DNA from: Caballeronia sp. SBC1
Lineage (GTDB): Bacteria > Pseudomonadota > Gammaproteobacteria > Burkholderiales > Burkholderiaceae
DNA length: 64,000 bases
Reading direction: 5' to 3'
Assembly: GCF_011493005.1 (NCBI RefSeq)
Contig: NZ_CP049158.1
Coordinates: 1,302,001-1,366,000 of the forward strand
Part shown: piece by piece, positions 36,378 to 46,542 of the stretch
Numbering within the stretch: position 1 is the first letter of the stretch
Layout: each line of letters begins with the position of its first letter
Program-made: the position numbers and the translations under genes
The notes under the pieces: generated by a model
Seen by the model: only the letters and a program-made list of their open reading frames with translations
Told to the model about the DNA's origin: nothing
Databases searched by the model: none

Positions 36378-38081
36378 ATGGCCCGTCTCTTCTTTCCTTC
36401 ATCCTCCGATTCCGTGACCTGCAAACGTTGCGGCAATGATATTCCGCGCGATGCCGATACCTGTCCGCATTGCGGCGCGGATCACGGCCCGGCCTTCGGC
36501 GTCGCGAAGACGGCTGCGCTCTCGGGCCTGCGCCTGCCCTTCGGCGCGCGCCGTGAAGCGCTGAACGTCCCGTCGCCGTACCCGAGCGTGCCGGAAGAGT
36601 CTGAACTGGCCGGTACCGGAGAGCAGCGCTGGGACATGTCGAAAACGCTCACGCTGGGCGCCGTGGCGCTGGCGCTGGTGGCCGGCGGCGTGATCTATTC
36701 GCAGTACGGCAGCAGCAGCGGTGACGACGCGACCCGTTCCGAGCCACCGGCCGGGCATAGCGCGTATGGCGCCATCGATATGAAAACCGCGCACGACACG
36801 CCTGCGCCCTCGGCGCCTGCGGTGCCCCCGGCCAGGTCTGCAGCGGCCGTTACCGCCAGGCAGGCGCAAACGGCGGCACCGCCCTCCGTTGCCGCCCGCG
36901 GAACCTTGCCCACTGACACCGCCGCCGCCCGCGGGGCAGCGGCGCTAGCCGGCACCACTGACAACCTGCAGGCCGCGCGTGACGCCATCGCACGCGGCGA
37001 CCTGACCACGGCACGCCGGCGCTTCTCGAAAATCCCGGCGTCGCAACTGAGCACGGCCAATGTGCAGCGGACCCAGGCGGACCTGGTCGGCCTGGAACAT
37101 GCACGCGACCAGATGCTGCAAACCGCACGCGACTGCGAAGCAACGGGCTCGTGGTTATGCGTGCGGCAGAGTGCCCGCGACGTGCTGACGATCGATGCCA
37201 GCAATGTTGAAGCGCAATCGCTCGTCGAACACGCGATCGCCCGGTCAGGCTGGCTCAATAAACCCGCGCCCGCGACAACAGCAGCTCATGGCGCGCCCCG
37301 CAACAACGGGCAGACGGTTGCCGCAACGCCAACAGCGCCCGTGATCGTGCCGGGAGCGCACGTCGCGACGGCGCACAGACCCACTGTCACAATCTCGGCC
37401 GCGCAGCATGCGCGCGCCGTCGCCGCGATGGGAGTGCCCACGCCGATCGCCGCGCCGGTACCGCACGCACCGGCCGCACCGCCCGCACCCGTGGTCGTAA
37501 CGACCATGCGCTCGCCTGTCACCACGCCGACCGTTCCAGAGCCGACACGCCTGGGCACTGGCTCTCAGCCTCCGCTCACGTCATCGTCATATTCCCCGCC
37601 GCCTGCGCCGCAACAGGCTGCCCCGCCGCGTCCGCCGGCACCTGCGTTCGTCCCCATGCCGGACGGACCGGACGTCGCGACGGCACCCCTACGCAGCGCG
37701 CCGGCGACCGCCGCGGCACGCGCGCCGGCGCAGCCCCAACCCGAACCCGAGCCTGCGGCCGCTATCCAGGTTCCTGGCGAACCCTCCTCGCTGCCCGTGA
37801 TGCGCCCGCTCGCACCGATCAGTGAGGCCGTCCCGGTGCGGGCGGGCATTGTGTCGCCGCCCGTCGCGGCAAACGGTGCACCGGCAGGTGTGCAAAGCGT
37901 TACTCGTTCGCCGTCGCCCGCGGTGCACCGCACGCTCGCGTCAGGAGACAACGCGGCTAGCGCAGCACAACCGCATGCACCGGGCTTCAATGCCAGCAAT
38001 CCCGACGAAGAAGAGCGCGCGATCCTGGAGTCGGGCTGGAGCAAGAGCCAGTCGTCTGCGCAACGCCCGCCGCCGCAGTAG
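36378..38081 (+). CDS. Zinc-ribbon, single-span, Pro/Ala-rich protein of unknown function
   Basis: From the ATG at 36378 (GGGAGG upstream) the product has 567 residues. The N-terminus is a zinc ribbon with Cys15/Cys18 (TCKRCG) and Cys29/Cys32 (TCPHCG). A transmembrane helix follows at about 90-109 (LTLGAVALALVAGGVIY). A helical, repeat-like stretch (about 190-285, NLQAARDAIARGDLTTARRRFSKIP) resembles a TPR-type array. About 275 residues of low-complexity Pro/Ala/Val/Thr linker then run to the C-terminus. The topology suggests a cytoplasmic zinc ribbon and an exported extension. I do not recognise a named family. It precedes the TAXI-type gene by 156 bp, across tandem repeats. Confidence 0.75.
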   Translation: MARLFFPSSSDSVTCKRCGNDIPRDADTCPHCGADHGPAFGVAKTAALSGLRLPFGARREALNVPSPYPSVPEESELAGTGEQRWDMSKTLTLGAVALALVAGGVIYSQYGSSSGDDATRSEPPAGHSAYGAIDMKTAHDTPAPSAPAVPPARSAAAVTARQAQTAAPPSVAARGTLPTDTAAARGAAALAGTTDNLQAARDAIARGDLTTARRRFSKIPASQLSTANVQRTQADLVGLEHARDQMLQTARDCEATGSWLCVRQSARDVLTIDASNVEAQSLVEHAIARSGWLNKPAPATTAAHGAPRNNGQTVAATPTAPVIVPGAHVATAHRPTVTISAAQHARAVAAMGVPTPIAAPVPHAPAAPPAPVVVTTMRSPVTTPTVPEPTRLGTGSQPPLTSSSYSPPPAPQQAAPPRPPAPAFVPMPDGPDVATAPLRSAPATAAARAPAQPQPEPEPAAAIQVPGEPSSLPVMRPLAPISEAVPVRAGIVSPPVAANGAPAGVQSVTRSPSPAVHRTLASGDNAASAAQPHAPGFNASNPDEEERAILESGWSKSQSSAQRPPPQ

Positions 38082-38088
38082 AAGCAAG

Positions 38089-38144
38089 GCAGGAGACGGA
38101 AAGCAGGAGACAAGGAGCAGGAGACAAACAGAAGGAGACTTCGA
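38089..38144 (+). repeat. Four tandem purine-rich 14-bp repeats
   Basis: Units at 38089-38102, 38103-38116, 38117-38130 and 38131-38144. The common core GCAGGAGAC is perfect in the first three and changed to GAAGGAGAC in the fourth. The array lies in the gap after the zinc-ribbon stop, and each unit holds a Shine-Dalgarno-like AGGAG without a start codon. The length is variable in principle, so strain-to-strain copy differences may exist. Confidence 0.85.
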
Positions 38145-38237
38145 GGAGGTGGAAGGCCGCGCCGGGAGACGCAGGCCACGGTGGTCTATCCGTGTAATGA
38201 AAGTTGGCCAACACATTAAAACGACTCACACGACATC

Positions 38238-39320
38238 ATGCACAAGACTCTCTTCATGCTGTTCGCCCTCTTCGGGCTCGCTGGCCTCGTTGCGGAGGCT
38301 CATGCACAAGTCGACTACAAGATCGTCACGGGACCGGAACGCGGCACTTACATCCAGATAGGCCAGGACCTGGCGAAGTGGGTGGCTGATCCGATCGGCA
38401 TGAATCTTGACGTGCTCGCCTCGAAAGGCTCCGCCGAAAACGTTCAGCGCATGCGTTACGAGCCGGGCGTGAAATTCGCGCTCGTGCAGTCGGACGTGTA
38501 CCAGGCTTATGTCGATATGGCGAAAGCCGGCAACGCGGAGGCGGGCAAGATCATCCAGCCGTTGCGGCTCATCATGCCCTTGTATAATGAAGAGATTTAC
38601 TTCGTTGTACGATCAGATTCGCCGCTTAACTACATCCACGAGATCAAGGACAAGAACATCAGTGTCGGGCTGATCGGCAGCGGCACGGCGCAATCCGCGA
38701 CCACGCTTTACAAGCTGATGTTCAACGAACCGATCCCCGACCAGAACATGCAGCACTACAGCAACGAGGACGCGCTCGCGAAACTGATCGTGCGCAAACT
38801 GGATGTAGCAATAATTGTGGTGGGGCAGCCGGCCAAGCTGTTTCAGGACCTGAACACGGACCTGCTGGGCCAGCTTAAGCTCCTCAAGCTCGATCCTTCA
38901 GCGCCCGAAACAGCGCGTGCCGAGCAGACCTATTTCCCGGCCACCATCCGTACATCCAGTTATCCGAACTGGATCAAGGAAGACTCGCCGACGCTGACCG
39001 TGAAGGCGTTTCTCGTCACCTACGATTACAACCTGCGCGGCACCGTCGGCGCGATGACGCAATTCGCTGACTCGCTCTGTACGCACTTCGATGAACTGCA
39101 GGCCAACGGTCATCCGAAATGGAAGCAGGTGAAGATGGAATTGCCGCCGCTCACTCGCGGCTGGAAATACTATCCGCCAATAGAAAAACGCTTGCGGGCG
39201 TGTATCCGCAAGATGGCGTCAAACGGTAGCGGCGACACGGCAACGCCCGTGACGCAGCGCGCGCCGAAGCGCTCATGCACCGACGCAGAGAAGGTGTTGA
39301 TGTTGTGCGATAACGAATGA
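38238..39320 (+). CDS. TAXI-family TRAP transporter solute-binding protein
   Basis: A 360-residue secreted protein. The signal peptide (MHKTLFMLFALFGLAGL, cleavage near AHAQ) is followed by the TAXI-type N-terminus (YKIVTGPERGTYIQIGQDLA) and the VLASKGSAENVQRM segment. A later ISVGLIGSGTAQSATTLYKLM stretch is also typical. TAXI proteins bind a small organic acid, often glutamate-like, for a TRAP transporter. No TRAP membrane subunit (DctQM or fused) is nearby, so it may be an orphan receptor or signalling protein. The C-terminus ends in a two-cysteine segment (SCTDAEKVLMLCD) that could form a disulfide. Confidence 0.88.
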   Translation: MHKTLFMLFALFGLAGLVAEAHAQVDYKIVTGPERGTYIQIGQDLAKWVADPIGMNLDVLASKGSAENVQRMRYEPGVKFALVQSDVYQAYVDMAKAGNAEAGKIIQPLRLIMPLYNEEIYFVVRSDSPLNYIHEIKDKNISVGLIGSGTAQSATTLYKLMFNEPIPDQNMQHYSNEDALAKLIVRKLDVAIIVVGQPAKLFQDLNTDLLGQLKLLKLDPSAPETARAEQTYFPATIRTSSYPNWIKEDSPTLTVKAFLVTYDYNLRGTVGAMTQFADSLCTHFDELQANGHPKWKQVKMELPPLTRGWKYYPPIEKRLRACIRKMASNGSGDTATPVTQRAPKRSCTDAEKVLMLCDNE

Positions 39321-39327
39321 CGCGGAC

Positions 39328-39347
39328 GCCGCCACAGGATTGGCGGC
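39328..39347. terminator. Hairpin between convergent genes
   Basis: GCCGCCA (39328-39334) and TGGCGGC (39341-39347) form a perfect 7-bp stem with a 6-base loop, in the gap between the TAXI gene and the convergent glucosidase gene. No T-tract follows. Confidence 0.5.
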
Positions 39348-39397
39348 AGCAGGCGGTCTGAACCCGCCTGCCCGCTTCCTCAAGTCGGTTGCGTCGG

Positions 39398-42130
<2,733 letters not shown>

Positions 42131-42171
42131 GGGACGTCCTTGACTAAAAGCGTGACGGAAAGACCAATAAT

Positions 42172-44130
42172 CTAGCGCGTTTGGGGCATCTCGGCAGGAT
42201 CGGCGGAATCGGCATTCAGCAGACGTTCGAGACGCATGAGTTCGCCGAGCGACCACGCCTGGAATGGCGTGCCGCCGGGCGTATGCGGTGCGTCTCCGTC
42301 CGCGACTTCGGAAATGTGGTCCAGTCCCGCGTGATGCAGATGGTTGCGCAGCGGCTTGATAAAACGCTCGCGGGCCACGGCTTTCGATGCTTGATCGTCG
42401 CCATGAACCCGCAGCCATGCTTGCACAAACGGCCCTGTCAGCCACGGCCAGACTGTGCCCTGATGGTAAGCGCCGTCGCGTTCCATCGGCGTGCCGGTGT
42501 AGCACCCCTTGTAGGCAGCGTCATTCGGTGACAAGGTTCGAAGCCCAAGCGGTGTCAGTAAAAGCTGCTCGCATTGATCGACGACCGCGCGTGCGGTAAC
42601 GCTATTGTCGATCACGGCGAACGGCAATCCGCCCACGGCAAAAAGCTGGTTCGGACGGATGGAACGGTCGAGCTTGCCCCGCTCGTGATCGGCGTCGATG
42701 ACGTCGTAGAGCGCACCGCTGGCGGGATCGATGAAACGTTGCTGGAAAGCCAGAGTCGCACGCGTGGCCGGTTCCGTCCAGCGTGGGTTCCATGCTGCCG
42801 CTATACGCAGCGCGTTGATCCACAACGCCTGCACTTCCACCGGCTTGCCGATGCGCGGCGTCACCACCCAATCGCCCACCTTGGCGTCCATCCAGGTCAG
42901 TTGCACGCCGGGAACACCGGCCCGCAGCAGACCGTCTTCAGGATCGGCGGCGATCTGGAAACGCGTGCCGTTTGAGTATCCGTCGAGAATGCCATCGACG
43001 GCTTGCTGCAGCCGGTCCTGCGTTTCACGTTGAGCGTGGCCCGTGGCGAGATAGTCATGCACGGCGATCACGAACCACAACGATGCATCCACCGAGTTGT
43101 ATTCGGGTGCGCCGCTGTCCGGAAAACGATTCGGCAACATGCCTTCAGAAAGCGTGCCGGCCCATTCGAGGAGGATGGATTCGGCGTCGCTGTGTCGGTC
43201 GGACGCGATCAGCAAACCGCGCATCGCGATGAAGGTATCGCGGCCCCAATCAGTGAACCAGGGGAAACCAGCGAGGATCGTGCTGCCTACGTTGCGCGCC
43301 ACGATGTACGCATCGGCGGAACGATGCAGCGGCGTCGGAAAAGCCGCGCGACGCGTGCGTTCAATATCTGCAAGCTGCTTCGCGGTATCGGTGGCGTTCG
43401 TCTTCGCGCCCTCGTTCGCGCTCAACACGAGCACGGCTTCGCCAAGGGATAAATCGAACGAAAAGATCCCGGGCGTGGCAAGGTCTTCGTTGAAATCCAG
43501 GCCGCGTTCGCGGTCGACGGTATAGCAGAAGTTGCGATACCAGTCGGGCGCATGAACATAAGAGCCATTCGATGCCGCGACCACCGCCGGCACGTCACCA
43601 TACGCTTGCCAGCGAACCTGGTCGCGCGTCTCCGTGTAACTGAAGTTGAACGCGGGGTTCTCGTGATGCAGCGCGTGATAGTCGCGACCGGAAAGCAATG
43701 GCCGAACCTTGAGCGTGAGTGCCTCGCCGTCGAGCCGCCAGCGCATCACCGTCTGCGCGCTCTGCTTCGCGACGAATAGTTCAGCGGTCAGGATATGGTT
43801 ATCCCCGACCTGGAAGCGCCACGTGGGCCACGGGTCGGTATCGAAGGAAAGCAGGCTTTCAGAGGGGTCCGGCCAGACCGAACCAGCGCCATAACGCTGC
43901 ATGGACAGCGGAATGCGCGTCTGGCCGGACGCATCTTCCAGCCAGGCCTCCACGCCGTTCACCAGTACCATGCGCCCTGCCGGCGGTTGCGTGGCCGTGA
44001 GAAGCAGTGCGTGATACCTGCGCGTCCGTTCGGTGCCCGCCGTGCCCGATGCAAAACCACCAAACGCATCGGCTTCGAGCCATTCGTCGTTGAGACACCC
44101 TTCGCTGGCTGGACATTCGAGGCGGGTCAT
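42172..44130 (-). CDS. Amylo-alpha-1,6-glucosidase-like (glycogen debranching enzyme N-terminal + MGH1 type)
   Basis: A 652-residue enzyme with an N-terminal glycogen-debranching domain (about residues 10-230: DEWLEADAFGGFASGTAGTERTRRYHALLL) and a C-terminal (alpha/alpha)6 catalytic domain (WFTDWGRDTFIAMRGLL, YNSVDASLWFVIAVHDYLATG, YHQGTVWPWLTGPFVQA). These fit the archaeal/bacterial debranching group that splits alpha-1,6 branches. The ATG at 44130 overlaps the stop of the SnoaL-like gene (ATGA), so they are coupled. It has no signal peptide, consistent with a cytosolic storage-polymer role. The MGH1/GH63-like gene follows. Confidence 0.9.
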   Translation of the reverse strand: MTRLECPASEGCLNDEWLEADAFGGFASGTAGTERTRRYHALLLTATQPPAGRMVLVNGVEAWLEDASGQTRIPLSMQRYGAGSVWPDPSESLLSFDTDPWPTWRFQVGDNHILTAELFVAKQSAQTVMRWRLDGEALTLKVRPLLSGRDYHALHHENPAFNFSYTETRDQVRWQAYGDVPAVVAASNGSYVHAPDWYRNFCYTVDRERGLDFNEDLATPGIFSFDLSLGEAVLVLSANEGAKTNATDTAKQLADIERTRRAAFPTPLHRSADAYIVARNVGSTILAGFPWFTDWGRDTFIAMRGLLIASDRHSDAESILLEWAGTLSEGMLPNRFPDSGAPEYNSVDASLWFVIAVHDYLATGHAQRETQDRLQQAVDGILDGYSNGTRFQIAADPEDGLLRAGVPGVQLTWMDAKVGDWVVTPRIGKPVEVQALWINALRIAAAWNPRWTEPATRATLAFQQRFIDPASGALYDVIDADHERGKLDRSIRPNQLFAVGGLPFAVIDNSVTARAVVDQCEQLLLTPLGLRTLSPNDAAYKGCYTGTPMERDGAYHQGTVWPWLTGPFVQAWLRVHGDDQASKAVARERFIKPLRNHLHHAGLDHISEVADGDAPHTPGGTPFQAWSLGELMRLERLLNADSADPAEMPQTR

Positions 44131-44603
44131 TTTTTGGGTTGCTGCCGGTATGCCCGAAGACCGTTGCTCGCCTGCGCCCGGATCTTCTTCTGCACGAACG
44201 ATGACCAGCCGAGTAACAGACCCTTGAGCCCCAGCGCCTGGCGGCTCCAGGTCCAGAGGTCGAAGCTGTCGTGATGCTCGAAGATCAGGCCATCGCGAAT
44301 CGCGAAACGTGCATTGATGCGGTTGACCACCTTGCGCCCGGTCTGGGTGAATCGATAGGTCGCGACCCAGTGCGCCGTCGCGGTCTGGCCGACGGTCTGG
44401 ATGTCCCCGAAGGTCAGTGAGAATTCGGTGGCGCGTGAGAGCAGCATGCGCCACATGTCCGAGGCTTCGCGGCCTCGCAAGACGCCGAACACCGGATCGC
44501 TGAACTGCACGTCGGGCGCATAGCACGCGGCCATCGCTTCGGCGTCGGAGCGCTGAAAGGCTTCATAGAAGCGCTGGATCAACGCGGCGTTCGGGTCCGT
44601 CAT
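44127..44603 (-). CDS. SnoaL/NTF2-like small protein
   Basis: A 158-residue alpha+beta-barrel protein of the nuclear transport factor 2/SnoaL family (AALIQRFYEAFQRSDAEAMAACYAPDVQFSDPVFG). The fold binds small ligands and catalyses varied isomerase or cyclase reactions; nothing here narrows it down. The C-terminal 40 residues are basic and may lack structure. The ATG at 44603 has GAAGAG upstream; a TTG five codons earlier is possible. It overlaps the debranching-type gene by ATGA and lies 60 bp after the DUF445 gene, so a four-gene operon is likely. Confidence 0.75.
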   Translation of the reverse strand: MTDPNAALIQRFYEAFQRSDAEAMAACYAPDVQFSDPVFGVLRGREASDMWRMLLSRATEFSLTFGDIQTVGQTATAHWVATYRFTQTGRKVVNRINARFAIRDGLIFEHHDSFDLWTWSRQALGLKGLLLGWSSFVQKKIRAQASNGLRAYRQQPKK

Positions 44604-44663
44604 GTTCGGTCTCTTCAAGAGGAAATTAGCTGACCGCGGCTACAAGTCTTCGTTTTCCGCAGC

Positions 44664-45944
44664 TTAAACCATGAACGTGGACACTGCGTGAATGATCAGA
44701 CCGACCGCACCGCCCACCAGCGTGCCGTTCACCCGGATGAACTGCAAGTCGCGGCCTACGCTCAGTTCCACATCGCGTACGAGCGTAGCGTCGTCCCAGT
44801 TGCGCACGGTCGCGGCAATATGCTTGGCGATCCCGTCGCGCAGGTCCGGCGCAAGCGACTTGAGTGCGTCACGCATGTGCTCGTTGATCGATTCACGTAA
44901 CGCCGGGTCGTTGCCCAGTGCAGCAGCGAACGACGCCGATGCGCCCGTCACCTTTTTGTGCAGCGTCGAATCTGGCTGCGCGAGATCGCGGCGCAACCAG
45001 TCCTTGAATTCGTCCCACAGTCCGTTCACGTAGGTGCGCAATTCCGGGCGTTCGAGCCATTCGCGCTTGTGCTGGTCAATACGCGCGCGGAAAGCCGGGT
45101 CCGTCTTCAGACGTTCGATGAATCCTTCCACCGTCCTGTCGAAAGACTGGCGGCGCTCGTGCTCCGGGTTTTCGCTAATGTCGTGCAGCCACTTGTTCGC
45201 GCCGCGTACCAGGCCGCCCGCGAATTTGTTGCCGAGGTCTTCGGCGCTCAGGCCCACAAAACCGAGCATGCCGATCAGCTTCGGATATTCCTCCCCGGCC
45301 ACGTCCAGAATCTTGGCCGCGAGGATCGCCTGCACTTCCTCGCGATCCAGCCATTGCGCGAGTTCGCGCAAGCCTTCGTCGAGCAGCATTTGATGGCGCC
45401 GATCCGCCGTCAGCGTGGACAGCAATCCGCCCACCGCGCCGCCAAGGTCGAATTGTTCGGCGCGGCGGAGCAGGGCTTCGTGGAGCATCGTTTTGACGCG
45501 TTCATCGTCGACGAATTCGAGCATCTGGCCCGCTGCCGCGACCGCTTTTGCACCCAGCAGCGCCGCGTTCGCGGGTTCCGCCAGCCAGACCGCGAGACGT
45601 CCGGCGGGATCGAAGGCGTTCACGCGGGCGACCAGCGCGTCGGTGCCAAGGAATTTGTCGCGGACGAATTCGGCGAGGTTATCGGCAACGCGTGCCTTGT
45701 TCGCCGGCAGGATGGCCGTGTGCGGGATCGGCAGGCCGAGCGGGTGGCGGAACAGCGCGACGACCGCGAACCAGTCGGCCAGAGCGCCGACCATGGCGGC
45801 TTCGGCGAAGGCCGAGACCCACGCCCAGGCGCCCACGTCGTGCTGGCTCTTGGCGAGCAGGAATAGTGCGGCTGCCGCGACCAGGAGGCCGGCGGCGAAC
45901 CATTTCATTTTCTTTAGCGCGAGTGCTTTGTCCTGCGTTGCCAT
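44664..45944 (-). CDS. DUF445-family membrane-associated protein
   Basis: A 426-residue protein with two N-terminal transmembrane helices (about 12-30 and 38-56: FAAGLLVAAAALFLLA and AWVSAFAEAAMVGALADWFAV). An extended helical region of about 330 residues follows, and a last hydrophobic helix (LVGGAVGLIIHAVSTFMV) ends the chain. The LALALADWFAVVALFRHPLG-like segment at 46-62 is the family signature. The function is unknown; homologues are envelope-associated. The start is not strongly supported by a ribosome-binding site. Confidence 0.85.
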   Translation of the reverse strand: MATQDKALALKKMKWFAAGLLVAAAALFLLAKSQHDVGAWAWVSAFAEAAMVGALADWFAVVALFRHPLGLPIPHTAILPANKARVADNLAEFVRDKFLGTDALVARVNAFDPAGRLAVWLAEPANAALLGAKAVAAAGQMLEFVDDERVKTMLHEALLRRAEQFDLGGAVGGLLSTLTADRRHQMLLDEGLRELAQWLDREEVQAILAAKILDVAGEEYPKLIGMLGFVGLSAEDLGNKFAGGLVRGANKWLHDISENPEHERRQSFDRTVEGFIERLKTDPAFRARIDQHKREWLERPELRTYVNGLWDEFKDWLRRDLAQPDSTLHKKVTGASASFAAALGNDPALRESINEHMRDALKSLAPDLRDGIAKHIAATVRNWDDATLVRDVELSVGRDLQFIRVNGTLVGGAVGLIIHAVSTFMV

Positions 45945-46028
45945 CTTGGTCCGGAGGTTTCTTGGTGGAAGAAGGCCGCCAGCATACCAGTGAGACGAGA
46001 CCCAGGTGAATGGCCGCGCGGCGGCGGC

Positions 46029-46433
46029 CTACAGTCCGTTACGCTGAAGTTGCTGCAGTGCAACCATGGCGGTATCGGCGGATTCGATCGGCACGAAAAT
46101 GTGATCGTGGTACGCCGCGGCGACCACGTTGCAACTGACGTTTGCCCGGCCGAGCGCGGTGGCGAATGCCGCAGTCAGGCCGACCGCCTGGAGGTCTGAG
46201 TGGACGGTAAGCGTGATCCAGGCGGCGCGGAATAGCGGCTGGATGCCGGCTCTCGATGCGTCCCCCTCTTCCACGATGATCGTCAGGCCCTCGCGTTCGC
46301 GGAACGTCGCCAGCGGCACGATATTTCCGAGGTCATGGGTGAAAGGCACGGTCGCGTAGACGTAGACGCCCGGCTGGAGTTCAGGCGACATGGATGCCAG
46401 CAGCGTGTTCAGATCGGCAATGGGGTTGGTCAT
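46029..46433 (-). CDS. ACT-domain protein of unknown function
   Basis: A 134-residue protein that is essentially one or two ACT-like modules (SMSPELQPGVYVYATVPFTHDLGNIVPLATFREREGLTIIVEE, then ITLTVHSDLQAVGLTAAFATALGRANVSCNVVAAAYHDHIFVP). The group is annotated as ACT domain protein and probably binds an amino acid or small ligand. The ATG at 46433 has only AAAGACC upstream. It lies about 110 bp downstream of uvrA on the same strand; a functional link to DNA repair is not evident. Confidence 0.8.
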   Translation of the reverse strand: MTNPIADLNTLLASMSPELQPGVYVYATVPFTHDLGNIVPLATFREREGLTIIVEEGDASRAGIQPLFRAAWITLTVHSDLQAVGLTAAFATALGRANVSCNVVAAAYHDHIFVPIESADTAMVALQQLQRNGL

Positions 46434-46542
46434 GGTTTGGTCTTTTTGCAATCGATTTCTCGATGTACATCCAGCGCGAACCCGATCCCAAAGGGGACCG
46501 GGCCAACGTGGTTTTATCGGGCGAGTTCCTGCCCTACAAGAG

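Noticed and set aside
38082..38237. Tandem repeat as part of a CRISPR array
   Set aside because: Units are directly abutting with no spacers and only 14 bp long; no cas gene is present.
42172..44526. Debranching gene extended to 44526
   Set aside because: The extra part lies inside the SnoaL-like gene; ATGA coupling at 44127-44130 gives a clean start.
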